Position numbers and translations under genes: made by a program. DNA of 64,000 nucleotides from Edwardsiella piscicida (lineage in GTDB: Bacteria; Pseudomonadota; Gammaproteobacteria; Enterobacterales; Enterobacteriaceae). The notes below the pieces were generated by a model. The model saw only the letters and a list, made by a program, of their open reading frames with translations. It was not told the origin of the DNA and did not search any database. This document shows, in pieces, positions 37,287 to 46,920 of the stretch (within the stretch, counting starts at the first letter, position 1; each line of letters opens with the position of its first letter). Where the stretch lies: NCBI RefSeq assembly GCF_001896205.1, contig NZ_MPNU01000001.1, positions 111,044-175,043 of the forward strand, written 5' to 3'.

Positions 37287-38444
37287 CTAAAAATTCCTAA
37301 CTATTTTAATGAGATTTTCCTCAAAGGTTTTATCATCAAAGAGTTCTTTGGCTCGATGTCTCGAGTTTTTTTTGTAATCATCTACTCCATGAAGATAAAT
37401 TTCAATTATTTTATCTGCTGCATCCTTGGGGCTTAATAAGCGCGGAGGGCCAATGGTATCATTTTCTGGATAGTAGATATCTTTTTGAAATGGTAGAGAC
37501 ATGCCTGTTTTTTTGCAATAGTCTTCCATGCTCAGCGTAGGCGAAATACAGAAGCCAGTATGTCCATTGCTAATTATTTCAGGCTGCCCATCAATATTTG
37601 CCGAAATGATAGGGATACCAAATGACATTGCTTCAATGCAGGACAAACTGCATGTTTCATGTGCAGATGTGCTTATGTAAACATCAATGTGCTTATAAAA
37701 ATCGTTAAGATTATCGAGAAAACCAATTGTTTTTATTGATTTTTTTAAGTTTTTTTTGTCGATTAAGCTGGCTAAGGCCGATTCCTCCTCACCTGTTCCT
37801 GCAATAATAAAATTGAAGTTAAACCCTCGTAGGGCTGTCTCTTCTGCAATCAGGGGAAGTAATCCAAGTGCTTTTAATGGTGAGAAGCGTGCTGCGCAAC
37901 CGATAGTAAAGGTTTTTTTCTTCTCGTCAGCGATGATGCTGTCTCGCGATTCAACACTAGTTCTGTTTAATATCACAGATATATCACAGCGATGCTCGAA
38001 TTTATTTTCCAATATTTTTTTAGAAGCTTGTGATACGCAAATGCAGCCATCGATTCTTTTGAAAAAATCAATGGTCTTTTTGTTTTTTTCAACCTCCCAT
38101 ACAGCACCATGGTCATAATATATCGCTTTGATTGAGTCAGGTTTGTCTTCAAGGGAGACAATTTGATTCCAGATAACAACATGACTTGGGTTTATTTTTT
38201 TTATTTTATTCCAGAGCGCTTTTTTTCTTATAAATGATGGGATCTGGATAGCCGCTGACTGAATGGCTCGATTGCAGAAAATAATTGAATTAGCATGTTC
38301 ATTAAATCGTTTGTTGAGGGAGTTAGCCGTGTTTATAATAACCCAGTTATGTTCTTTTCCATTAATAACATAGTCTAAAATAAGACGCTCAACGCCACCG
38401 AAATCGCGAAGATTAACCAAGTGAACAATGCTTTTTTCTGCCAT
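37287..38444 (-). CDS. Core LPS glycosyltransferase (GT4), AT-rich
   Basis: A 385-residue GT4 enzyme beginning SIVHLVNLRDFGGVERLILDYV and holding YYDHGAVWEVEKNKK, CICVSQASKKIL, IGCAARFSPLKALGLLPLIA and SAHETCSLSCIEAMSFGIPIISANIDGQPEI. It is clearly a paralogue of the gene at 34468-36009, sharing the same block order and the unusual C-terminal LLSPKDAADKIIEIY end. The DNA is far richer in A+T (by eye about one-third G+C) with long poly-T runs and rare codons, so it was probably acquired separately. One base separates its start from the waaL stop. Confidence 0.85.
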   Translation of the reverse strand: MAEKSIVHLVNLRDFGGVERLILDYVINGKEHNWVIINTANSLNKRFNEHANSIIFCNRAIQSAAIQIPSFIRKKALWNKIKKINPSHVVIWNQIVSLEDKPDSIKAIYYDHGAVWEVEKNKKTIDFFKRIDGCICVSQASKKILENKFEHRCDISVILNRTSVESRDSIIADEKKKTFTIGCAARFSPLKALGLLPLIAEETALRGFNFNFIIAGTGEEESALASLIDKKNLKKSIKTIGFLDNLNDFYKHIDVYISTSAHETCSLSCIEAMSFGIPIISANIDGQPEIISNGHTGFCISPTLSMEDYCKKTGMSLPFQKDIYYPENDTIGPPRLLSPKDAADKIIEIYLHGVDDYKKNSRHRAKELFDDKTFEENLIKIVRNF

Positions 38445-38445
38445 G

Positions 38446-39579
38446 TTATACTTGCTCCGATGATATCTTGCTCATTGGGATAGCTAAGAATAGCGGTAGC
38501 CATAAAACTAGCCATATCTCGCGCGGATGATAAATATATAGATATCCTTGGGTTGATGAGAATATTAGCGAAATTAAAATAAATGCTATAGGATATCTAT
38601 TTTCATTGAAGACTTTTATTGCCGCGAAGAAGATATTTAAAATATAAGAAAAAAACAGGATGACGCCAATGATGCCAGAATAGTAGAGCATGCTCATGAA
38701 GACACTGTGAGCATTATTGTAAGTAAAATTCCGAGGCTTGAAATAATGAGCGAATGTATCATTGTAGCCAAAGCCAAGCCATGGATGATGTTCGCTAACT
38801 TGTTGGATGGTATATAGCCAAGTAAAAATTCTTGGCGTAGGCGCGCCATTGACGGCGTCACGAGTAAAAATACTTGGATAGACAGTATGAATTAGAAATA
38901 TAATTGCCAAAATAGTCACTAATGATATTATGGCTGATCTTTTGCTTTTTATAAAAAGCACCATGAGCGATATGGCTAAAGCAATGATTGGTGTTCTGCT
39001 CTGGCTTAATATCACGCCAGCTAATAAAATGATGCCAGCAATAACATATGGGGCTTTATTCTTTTCATGTTGATAGAGATAGCAGCAAAAGATTATTGCT
39101 AAGCATAGTATCCCCGCATAGTCTATGGTATTAGAGGGGCCGAGGATTGGATAGAATCTATCGTATAAGTTATACTTTGAATAAAAAAGAAAGCCATTTA
39201 TTATAACAAATATAGAACATGTTGCCACATAGGACTTAAAGAGAATATTTTTGAAAAAAAGTGTGCCTCTCAGCTCATAAATTATAGATGAGAAGATGAA
39301 AATATATACGGCGTGCTGTATATAGCGCGATGTATCTTTGCTGTGATCAGACCAATATGTTGATATGGCGCTTAATAGAAGAAATGCACCAAGTAATAAA
39401 CTTGTTTTATTAAATATGTTTTTCCTTTCGCGAATGCACCATGCGATAAATAATGCAAACGAAACATAATAAATATTGCTAACTATATTATTATCATCAC
39501 TAATTGATAGTAGTGAAATAAATGCGCAAAATAATGCTGAAATATATATAGGTAGCTTATCTATGAAATTAGTTTTCAT
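38446..39579 (-). CDS. waaL: O-antigen ligase WaaL (Wzy_C family)
   Basis: A 377-residue, very AT-rich inner-membrane protein with about ten to twelve hydrophobic helices. It joins undecaprenyl-linked O-antigen to the lipid A core in the periplasm. The Wzy_C segment near residues 170-300 includes LAGVILSQSRTPIIALAISL (the conserved Arg of the family), and a large periplasmic loop holds HPWLGFGYNDTFAHYF with NNAHSVFMSMLYYSGIIGV (conserved His). Sequence between ligases is poorly conserved, but position after waaC supports the call. Its first 11 bases overlap the waaC end. Confidence 0.87.
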   Translation of the reverse strand: MKTNFIDKLPIYISALFCAFISLLSISDDNNIVSNIYYVSFALFIAWCIRERKNIFNKTSLLLGAFLLLSAISTYWSDHSKDTSRYIQHAVYIFIFSSIIYELRGTLFFKNILFKSYVATCSIFVIINGFLFYSKYNLYDRFYPILGPSNTIDYAGILCLAIIFCCYLYQHEKNKAPYVIAGIILLAGVILSQSRTPIIALAISLMVLFIKSKRSAIISLVTILAIIFLIHTVYPSIFTRDAVNGAPTPRIFTWLYTIQQVSEHHPWLGFGYNDTFAHYFKPRNFTYNNAHSVFMSMLYYSGIIGVILFFSYILNIFFAAIKVFNENRYPIAFILISLIFSSTQGYLYIYHPREIWLVLWLPLFLAIPMSKISSEQV

Positions 39580-40534
39580 TTTTTAAGTACTCAACGACGG
39601 CTAACGATGGCAGAGCATCAAGAGAGTGTGTCGGTTCAATAATTTCCAGCTGGTTTTTCCCATACCCGCCGATAAGTCCCGGATCGGTGGGGCCATACAG
39701 GGTGATATTGGGGCGATCCAAGGCTGCCGCCAGATGGCTGAGGCCGGTATCGACAGAGATCACCTGGCTGGCGCCGGCTAATACGGTGGCGACGTCGGAC
39801 AGCGCCATTTTAGGCAGAACGTCAACGTGGGGGAAGCCCTCCGCGAGACGCAGGGCGCGCTGATGCTCATGTTCGGCGCCCCAGGGCAGCTTGATTCGCT
39901 GCGTCGTATGGCGGCCAACCCAGGCAATCAGCTCACGCCAGTGCGCCTCTGGCCAGTGTTTCTCATCACGGGTGGTGGCATGCAGGAACACCATGTATTG
40001 GCCAGCATCCATGGGGAGCTGTTGGGTGAAATGACGGGCGATGGCGTAGTCGCCGCGCTGCGCAGGCAGGGGATAGCCCAGGCTCTGCGCAACCAGCTGG
40101 CGGGTTCTTTCCACCGCATGCTGATCGCGGGCAACGCGATGGCGCCGGTCGTAAAACAGGCTGGCCAGCGGCTCTCGGGCGCTGCGGCGATCGAATCCGT
40201 GACGGGTACCGAGGGCATTGTGGGTGACCAGCAGTGCACTTTTAAGCAGTCCCTGTGCGTCGATAACCGCATCATAGCGCTCCTGACGCAGCTGTTGCTT
40301 AAACGTGCGCCACTCCTGACGGGTTTGGGCGCTGAGCAGGTTTTTGCGCCAGCGCCGGATTGCGACCGGAATCACGCGATCGACCGCCGCGTGCCAAGAG
40401 GGGATCTGGGCAAAGCCCTCTTCGACCACCCAGTCTACGCAAAGTCCCGGTATCGCCTGCTGCGCATCGGTCAGCGCCGGCAGCGTGTGGATGACATCTC
40501 CCATGGAGGAGGTTTTGACCATCAGGATACGCAC
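39569..40534 (-). CDS. waaC: LPS heptosyltransferase I WaaC
   Basis: A 321-residue GT9 enzyme that adds the first L-glycero-D-manno-heptose to Kdo. MRILMVKTSSMGDVIHTLPALTDA, DWVVEEGFAQIPSWHAAVDRVIPVA, DAQGLLKSALL, GFDRRSAREPLASLFYDRRH and SVDTGLSHLAAALDRPNITLYGPTDPGLIGGYG are diagnostic. It overlaps waaF by 13 bases and waaL by 11, so hldD-waaF-waaC-waaL are tightly coupled. Confidence 0.97.
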   Translation of the reverse strand: MRILMVKTSSMGDVIHTLPALTDAQQAIPGLCVDWVVEEGFAQIPSWHAAVDRVIPVAIRRWRKNLLSAQTRQEWRTFKQQLRQERYDAVIDAQGLLKSALLVTHNALGTRHGFDRRSAREPLASLFYDRRHRVARDQHAVERTRQLVAQSLGYPLPAQRGDYAIARHFTQQLPMDAGQYMVFLHATTRDEKHWPEAHWRELIAWVGRHTTQRIKLPWGAEHEHQRALRLAEGFPHVDVLPKMALSDVATVLAGASQVISVDTGLSHLAAALDRPNITLYGPTDPGLIGGYGKNQLEIIEPTHSLDALPSLAVVEYLKNEN

Positions 40535-41583
40535 CCGCTCTCCTTCTCATCATGCAGCAACGCCTGCAGCGTCTGTTCAACCCGATCCGGCGTAATGTCG
40601 ATCAGGCTCTGGTGGTATCCGGTTTCTCCCTCGCCGCGGCGGACCTTGTGGTAGCCGCTAATCAGCCGGATTACCCGGGCATGTTGGCTCAGCGGCGGAG
40701 TAAAGTCTGGGCTGCTTGGTCCGTACAGGGCAACCAGCGGTTTGTCGAGCGCGGCGGCGATGTGCATCAGCCCTGAGTCGTTGCTGACGATGGCCTGGCA
40801 GGCAGCGATCAGCGCGACGGCTTGATCCAGCGAGGTATGTCCAGCCAGATTCAGACAGTATTCGCGACTCTCTTCGTCCAGCGTCCGGCGGATCTCCTCA
40901 CCGGCATCGGTGTCTTTGGCCGAGCCAAAGAGCGCGATCTGATACCCTTGTCCGATCAGACGCTGGGCCAGGGCGGCATAGTGGTAATGGGGCCAGCGTT
41001 TGGCCGGGCCAAACTCCGCACCGGGGCAAAAGCCGATCACCGGGCGGTGATCCGTCAGATTAAAGGCGGCGGCGGTTTCGGCGATCTCTTCGTCGCGTAC
41101 CTGCAGCGCAGGCCACAGTAACGGCTGCGGCAGATCCGCGGCACGACGTATCTGCGTCGCTGGGTAAGCCAGCGCCGCGTAGCGTTCGACCATCAGTGGA
41201 AATGCCGACTTATCCAGCTGGCGCAGATCGTTCAGCAGGCCATAGCGCAGCTCCCCTTTCCAACCGGTGCGTACAGGGATGCGGGCAAAGAAGGGGATCA
41301 GCGCTGATTTAAAGGAGTTGGGCAGCACATAGGCCCGATCGTACTCCCGCTCCCGCAGCTGTCGACCCAGACGATAGCGTTCGCCCAGCCCCAGCGTACC
41401 GTGCCCCAGCGGCATAGGAATCGCCTGATGTACCTCCGGCATACGCTCCAGAAGCGGACGGCACCAGTTGGGTGCCATCACGTCGATTTCTGCCTCGGGA
41501 TACGTCGCCTTCAGGGTGCGGTACAGGCTTTGTGACATCATCATGTCGCCTACCCACGACGGGCCGATAACCAGTATTTTCAT
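40522..41583 (-). CDS. waaF: LPS heptosyltransferase II WaaF
   Basis: A 353-residue GT9 enzyme that adds the second heptose of the inner core. MKILVIGPSWVGDMMMSQSLYRTLK, DVMAPNWCRPLLERMPEV, LPNSFKSALIPFFARIPVRTGW, PVIGFCPGAEFGPAKRWP and VSNDSGLMHIAAALDKPLVALYGPSSPDFTPPL match the family. It follows hldD after 23 bases. Confidence 0.97.
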   Translation of the reverse strand: MKILVIGPSWVGDMMMSQSLYRTLKATYPEAEIDVMAPNWCRPLLERMPEVHQAIPMPLGHGTLGLGERYRLGRQLREREYDRAYVLPNSFKSALIPFFARIPVRTGWKGELRYGLLNDLRQLDKSAFPLMVERYAALAYPATQIRRAADLPQPLLWPALQVRDEEIAETAAAFNLTDHRPVIGFCPGAEFGPAKRWPHYHYAALAQRLIGQGYQIALFGSAKDTDAGEEIRRTLDEESREYCLNLAGHTSLDQAVALIAACQAIVSNDSGLMHIAAALDKPLVALYGPSSPDFTPPLSQHARVIRLISGYHKVRRGEGETGYHQSLIDITPDRVEQTLQALLHDEKESGCVS

Positions 41584-41606
41584 ACCGTGAGAAATTCCTT
41601 ACTGTA

Positions 41607-42536
41607 TTAGGGCTTACGGTTCAGCCATTCCATATATTCACGCACGCCCTGTGCCACGGTCTTAAACGGACGGCTGTAGCCGGCCGCGCGCAGCTGGGTG
41701 GTATCCGCCTGGGTGAAGGCCTGGTAGCGCCCTTTGAGTTTGTCCGGGAACGGAATATAGGTCACGCTACCTTTCTGGTGATACGCCACGACGGCGTCAG
41801 CGACGGCCTGGAAAGACTCGGCGTTGCCGGTGCCGCAGTTAAAGATCCCGGAGACGCCGTTTTCCCAAAACCACAGGTTAACGTCCGCAACATCGCCCAC
41901 ATAGATGAAGTCGCGTCTAAAGTTCTCGCTGCCTTCAAACAGTTTAGGCTGTTCTCCGTTGTTGATTTGGGTATTCAGATGGAAGGCAACGCTGGCCATA
42001 CCGCCTTTATGACCTTCACGCGGGCCATAGACATTGAAATAGCGGAAGCCACAGATCTGAGACTCGGCATGGGGCAGGATGCGGCGCACATACTGGTCAA
42101 ACAGGAATTTGGAGTAGCCATACACGTTCAGCGGACCTTCGTAGCGGCGATCCTCCACAAATTTGTCCGTCATGCCATAGGTTGCGGCGGAAGAGGCATA
42201 CAGGAAAGGGATCTGACGCTCCAGGCAGAAGTGCAGCAGCTCTTTGGAGTACTGGTAGTTGTTATCCATGACGTACTTGCCATCCCACTCGGTGGTGGAA
42301 GAGCAGGCGCCTTCGTGGAATACCGCGTCGATATCGCCAAAGTCATCGCCAGCAACGATGCCGGCAATGAAATCCTCTTTGTCCATATAGTCGGTGATAT
42401 CCAGGTCGACCAGGTTCACAAACTTTGTGCCGTCCTTGAGGTTATCAACCACCAGAATGTCGGTATAGCCTTTATCGTTCAGTGCCTTAACGATGTTGCT
42501 GCCGATCATACCGGCGCCGCCAGTGACAATAATCAT
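41607..42536 (-). CDS. hldD: ADP-L-glycero-D-manno-heptose 6-epimerase HldD
   Basis: A 309-residue short-chain dehydrogenase-type epimerase that makes the heptose donor for the inner core. [19 protein letters not shown] binds [33 protein letters not shown] and [12 protein letters not shown] give the Ser/Tyr-x3-Lys catalytic set; [15 protein letters not shown] follows. First gene of the hldD-waaF-waaC-waaL block. The 290-base gap to kbl must hold both divergent promoters; I could not place them with confidence. Confidence 0.97.
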   Translation of the reverse strand: MIIVTGGAGMIGSNIVKALNDKGYTDILVVDNLKDGTKFVNLVDLDITDYMDKEDFIAGIVAGDDFGDIDAVFHEGACSSTTEWDGKYVMDNNYQYSKELLHFCLERQIPFLYASSAATYGMTDKFVEDRRYEGPLNVYGYSKFLFDQYVRRILPHAESQICGFRYFNVYGPREGHKGGMASVAFHLNTQINNGEQPKLFEGSENFRRDFIYVGDVADVNLWFWENGVSGIFNCGTGNAESFQAVADAVVAYHQKGSVTYIPFPDKLKGRYQAFTQADTTQLRAAGYSRPFKTVAQGVREYMEWLNRKP

Positions 42537-42826
42537 GAGGTTTACCTTTCGATGAGCTAACGGGAGCGCTCGAATGCGCTACAGATGGCGTCATCATAGC
42601 ATTTCATGGCGCAGCAAGCAGCGTCGGGGGCGCAGTTGTTAACCAAAAAGCGTGCGCGAGACGGCGTACGCCCGCGGGATGGACGTACTTTGTGACGTAT
42701 TCTCACTTGCCGCGCGCCATGACGTGATAGATGCTGCATTTCTAGCATTATAAAGGTTGCAAACTCGTTTCAATACTGTTTCAGCAGTAAGATGTCCTCG
42801 CGAACCCGGAACCTAGGAGAGAACCC

Positions 42827-44023
42827 ATGTCTGCGGATTTTTACCAGCAGCTGGCGCAGCAGCTCGTTGCGACGCGTGCTGAAGGGCTGTACAAGAACGA
42901 ACGGATCATCACCTCCGCCCAGCAGGCGGAGATTGCCGTGGCTGACGGTAGCCGCGTACTGAACTTTTGCGCCAATAACTACCTTGGGCTGGCCGATCAT
43001 CCGGCGCTGATCGCGGCCGCCAAGGCGGGGATGGACTCACACGGTTTCGGTATGGCCTCGGTGCGCTTCATCTGCGGCACCCAGGACAGCCATAAGGCGC
43101 TAGAGCAGCAGCTGGCGGACTTTCTCGGCATGGAGGATGCCATACTTTACTCCTCCTGCTTTGATGCTAACGGCGGACTGTTTGAAACGCTGCTGGGGCC
43201 GGAGGATGCCATTATTTCCGATGCACTGAATCACGCGTCGATCATCGACGGAGTTCGCCTGTGCAAGGCGCGGCGCTACCGCTATGCCAATAATGATATG
43301 GCCGAGCTAAAGGCGCGTCTGGAGCTGGCTCGGGCCGAGGGCGCTCGCCATATCATGATCGCTACCGACGGGGTGTTCTCCATGGATGGCGTGATCGCCG
43401 ATCTGAGGTCGATTTGCGATCTGGCGGATGAGTATGATGCCCTGGTGATGGTGGACGACTCGCACGCCGTCGGGTTTGTCGGTGCCCATGGGCGGGGAAC
43501 GCCGGAGTACTGCGGCGTGATGGGGCGCGTCGATATTATTACCGGCACCCTGGGCAAGGCTCTGGGCGGCGCCTCCGGCGGCTATACCGCGGCCCGTAAA
43601 GAGGTGGTCGAATGGCTGCGTCAGCGTTCGCGCCCGTACCTGTTCTCCAACTCGCTGGCGCCGGCCATCGTCGCCGCCTCGTCTCAGGTGCTGACCCTGC
43701 TGGCTCAGGGGGACGATTTGCGCGCTCGCCTATGGGATAACGCCCGCCTGTTCCGTGAAAAGATGACCGCCGCCGGTTTTACCTTGGCCGGCGCCGATCA
43801 CGCCATTATTCCGGTGATGCTGGGGGAGGCGAAGCTGGCGCAGCGCTTCGCCGATCTGCTGCTGCAGGAGGGGATCTATGTGACCGGGTTCTTCTATCCG
43901 GTGGTGCCGCAGGGACAGGCCCGTATTCGCACCCAGATGTCGGCAGCCCATACGCCTGCGCAGATTGAACAGGCCGTAGCCGCCTTTATTCGCGTTGGTA
44001 AACAGCTTGGCGTCATTGCTTAG
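42827..44023 (+). CDS. kbl: 2-amino-3-ketobutyrate coenzyme A ligase
   Basis: A 398-residue PLP enzyme of the alpha-oxoamine synthase family that cleaves 2-amino-3-ketobutyrate with CoA to glycine and acetyl-CoA. [54 protein letters not shown] and the PLP lysine in [16 protein letters not shown] are conserved. An AGGAGAG site precedes it. It pairs with tdh nine bases downstream to degrade threonine. Confidence 0.98.
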   Translation: MSADFYQQLAQQLVATRAEGLYKNERIITSAQQAEIAVADGSRVLNFCANNYLGLADHPALIAAAKAGMDSHGFGMASVRFICGTQDSHKALEQQLADFLGMEDAILYSSCFDANGGLFETLLGPEDAIISDALNHASIIDGVRLCKARRYRYANNDMAELKARLELARAEGARHIMIATDGVFSMDGVIADLRSICDLADEYDALVMVDDSHAVGFVGAHGRGTPEYCGVMGRVDIITGTLGKALGGASGGYTAARKEVVEWLRQRSRPYLFSNSLAPAIVAASSQVLTLLAQGDDLRARLWDNARLFREKMTAAGFTLAGADHAIIPVMLGEAKLAQRFADLLLQEGIYVTGFFYPVVPQGQARIRTQMSAAHTPAQIEQAVAAFIRVGKQLGVIA

Positions 44024-44032
44024 GGGACTGCT

Positions 44033-45058
44033 ATGAAAGCCTTATCCAAACTGAAAGCCGAAGAGGGTATCTGGATGACCGATGTGCCGCTGCCGGCGCT
44101 GGGTCACAACGATATCATGATCAAAATCCGTAAGACGGCGATCTGCGGGACGGATGTTCATATCTATAACTGGGACGCGTGGTCGCAGAAGACCATTCCG
44201 GTACCGATGGTGGTCGGGCATGAGTACGTGGGTGAGGTGGTAGCCGTCGGCCAGGAGGTCAGCGGCTTTAGCATTGGCGACCGCGTCTCCGGTGAAGGTC
44301 ACATCACCTGTGGACACTGTCGTAACTGCCGCGCCGGGCGTACCCATCTGTGCCGTAATACCATCGGCGTTGGCGTTAACCGCCAAGGGGCCTTTGCCGA
44401 ATATCTGGTGATCCCTGCCTTCAATGCGTTCAAGATCCCCGACAATATTCCCGATACGCTGGCGGCGATTTTCGACCCGTTCGGTAACGCGGTGCATACG
44501 GCGCTCTCGTTCGATCTGGTCGGGGAGGATGTGCTGGTCTCCGGGGCGGGACCGATCGGCATCATGGCCGCGGCGGTCTGTCGCCACGTTGGGGCACGCC
44601 ACGTGGTGATCACCGATGTGAATGACTATCGTCTGGATCTGGCGCGTAAGATGGGCGTGACGCGGGCGGTCAACGTTAGTCGGGAGTCGCTGCCGGAGGT
44701 GATGCAGGCGCTGGGGATGAGCGAAGGGTTTGACGTCGGGCTGGAGATGTCCGGTGCGCCGCCGGCCTTCCGGACGATGCTGGATACCATGAACCACGGC
44801 GGCAAGATCGCCATGCTGGGTATTCCGCCGGGCGATATGGCTATCGACTGGAACCAGGTGATTTTTAAGGGGCTGTTGATTAAAGGGATCTATGGGCGTG
44901 AGATGTTTGAAACCTGGTACAAGATGGCGGCGCTGATCCAATCCGGTCTCGATCTGACGCCGATCATCACCCATCAATACGCGATCGATGATTTTCAGAA
45001 GGGATTTGACGCGATGCGCTCGGGGCATTCCGGCAAGGTGATCCTGAACTGGTCGTGA
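44033..45058 (+). CDS. tdh: L-threonine 3-dehydrogenase
   Basis: A 341-residue zinc medium-chain dehydrogenase that oxidises threonine to 2-amino-3-ketobutyrate, the substrate of Kbl. The catalytic zinc Cys lies in [13 protein letters not shown] with [10 protein letters not shown]. The structural zinc lobe has [17 protein letters not shown], and the NAD site is [16 protein letters not shown]. It is followed by a strong hairpin that ends the operon. Confidence 0.98.
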   Translation: MKALSKLKAEEGIWMTDVPLPALGHNDIMIKIRKTAICGTDVHIYNWDAWSQKTIPVPMVVGHEYVGEVVAVGQEVSGFSIGDRVSGEGHITCGHCRNCRAGRTHLCRNTIGVGVNRQGAFAEYLVIPAFNAFKIPDNIPDTLAAIFDPFGNAVHTALSFDLVGEDVLVSGAGPIGIMAAAVCRHVGARHVVITDVNDYRLDLARKMGVTRAVNVSRESLPEVMQALGMSEGFDVGLEMSGAPPAFRTMLDTMNHGGKIAMLGIPPGDMAIDWNQVIFKGLLIKGIYGREMFETWYKMAALIQSGLDLTPIITHQYAIDDFQKGFDAMRSGHSGKVILNWS

Positions 45059-45080
45059 GTCCATGGGGTCGCGTCTGAAT

Positions 45081-45115
45081 CATTACGCCCGCGTTATGCG
45101 GGCGTAATGCGTTTT
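45081..45115 (+). terminator. Intrinsic terminator of kbl-tdh
   Basis: Perfect 12-base stem CATTACGCCCGC / GCGGGCGTAATG with a GTTAT loop, then GCGTTTT. The T-run touches the stop codon of the convergent comM. Confidence 0.85.
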
Positions 45116-46633
45116 AGCCCCGCTGCAGGGAGAGCAGTAGCCGATCCATAGCGCGGTAGCTCAGGGCCTCGGCCAGATGGCGGCGTGCAATGTCATCGCA
45201 TCCTTCCAGATCCGCCAGCGTACGTGCGACTTTCAGCAGCCGATGCCAAGCGCGTACCGATAGCGCCAGGCGCGTGAGCGCCTGCTCCAGATAGAGGGCA
45301 TCGTCCGGCGCCAGCCGGCAGTCGCGATCGCGGGCGGCACCCTCCAGATGCGCATTGAGCCGGCCGCCGCGGGCGTACTGCCGCGCCCGAGCGGCGCACA
45401 CGCGTCGGCGCAGAGTCGCACTGTCTTCGCCATCCGCCCGCTGGCGAGCCAGCAGTCCCGGTGACAGCGGCGGCACATCAATCGACAGATCGAAGCGGTC
45501 AAGCAGGGGGCCGGACAGCCGGGAGAGGTATCTTAGTACCTGCTGTGGCGCCGCCCGGCGATCGCGTCCGTCAGCGTGGCCACCGCTGCTGGGGTTCATG
45601 GCTGCCACCAGCTGTACTCGGGCGGGAAAGCTGACCTTTATCCTGGCGCGAGACAGGTGGACGACGCCGGACTCCAGCGGTTCGCGCAGGGCGTCCAGGG
45701 TTCGTCGATCGAATTCGGCCAGCTCGTCAAGAAACAGGACGCCGTGATGGGCCAGCGAGATCTCGCCGGGCTTCGGCAGCGGCCCCCGCCGATCAGCGCG
45801 GCCATGGAGGCGCTGTGGTGTGGCGCGCGAAAGGGGCGCACGCCATAGCGCGGCGGCATTGCGCCCGGGTAGGCTAGGCTGCTGATGGCCGCCTGCTCTA
45901 GCGCCTCATCCGGGGTCATCGGCGGCAGCAGGCCCGGCAGGCGACAGGCCAGCATGGTTTTACCGGTGCCCGGCGGCCCGATCAGCAGTAGATTATGTCC
46001 ACCGGCGGCGGCGATCTCCAGCGCCCGTCGCGCCTGCGCCTGACCGATAATGTCGGTCATATCGCCGGCGCCCGCGCAGTCGCTCGTCATCTCGCCGGCC
46101 GGCGCGGTCTCTAGGGATGCCTGGCCGCTCAGAAAGGCGCAGACGGCCAGCAGCGACGGCGCGACAGGGGGACGAGGGGCTGCCAGCAGCCCGAGCTCCG
46201 CCGCGTTATCACTGGGCGCTATTAGGGTGCGCTTCGCGCGGGCGGCGCTCAGCGCGGCGGGCAGCGCCCCCTGTACTGAACGCAGATCGCCGGACAGGGC
46301 CAGCTCGCCGATAAATTCATAGTCGCCAACGGATACGCGTGGGGCCAGCTGTTCGGACGCCAGCAGCAGCGCCAGCGCCATCGGCAGATCGTAGCGCCCC
46401 CCTTCCTTAGGCAGATCGGCGGGTGCCAGGTTCAGCGTAATGCGCTTCGGCGGGAACTGAAATCCGCTGTTCAACATGGCGCAGCGCACCCGATCTTTGG
46501 CTTCGCGTACGGCTGTTTCCGGCAGGCCCACCAGGGTAAAGCCCGGTAGGCCGTTGCCGATATGCGCCTCAATGCGGACTTCGGGGGCTTGAATACCCAG
46601 GGCGGCGCGCGTGTATACAGTGGCCAGAGTCAT
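45114..46633 (-). pseudogene. comM: comM (yifB) Mg-chelatase-like ATPase, broken by a frameshift
   Basis: ComM is an AAA+ branch-migration helicase that helps integrate DNA during natural transformation; it is usually about 506 residues. The N-terminal piece runs from 46633 (MTLATVYTRAALGIQAPEV) through the Lon-like domain and Walker A LLLIGPPGTGKTM, and leaves frame after APHHSASMAALIGGG. In the next frame PLPKPGEISLAHHGVLFLDE (Walker B) resumes at once and the protein continues to VAAMNPS, the arginine-finger region and the C-terminal SYRAMDRLL. The switch is at a run of five C (45783-45787, plus strand); one more base would restore a full-length protein. Either a recent mutation or a sequencing error. 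The start extends no further upstream by similarity. Confidence 0.9.
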
Positions 46634-46920
46634 GATGGTCTCTCCCTTCGGCATGTCATCATGGCGCAAGCGTTGCGCGGGGAAAGGGGACAGCGTTAGG
46701 GATGCGGAGGCGTACGCGGAAAGGCTGGGGTTATGCAATAATTATTAACATATTAACAACAAATGTAACTCGTCGGCGATTTACCCAGCAGAAAGGCTAG
46801 GGGTATTTTAACAAAAGTTATACAAAAGGCTGACGTCCTGCCAACAATATAGATAACCATCCAGGCTAAGGGCGTAAAAGCAGTCTTCTTACCCTACACC
46901 CTACCCAAAGGTAACATATT

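Noticed and set aside
33571-39579. Possible mobile element or O-antigen phage insertion in the LPS locus
   Set aside because: No transposase, integrase, terminal repeats or target duplications; the locus has the standard core gene order apart from the variable transferases.
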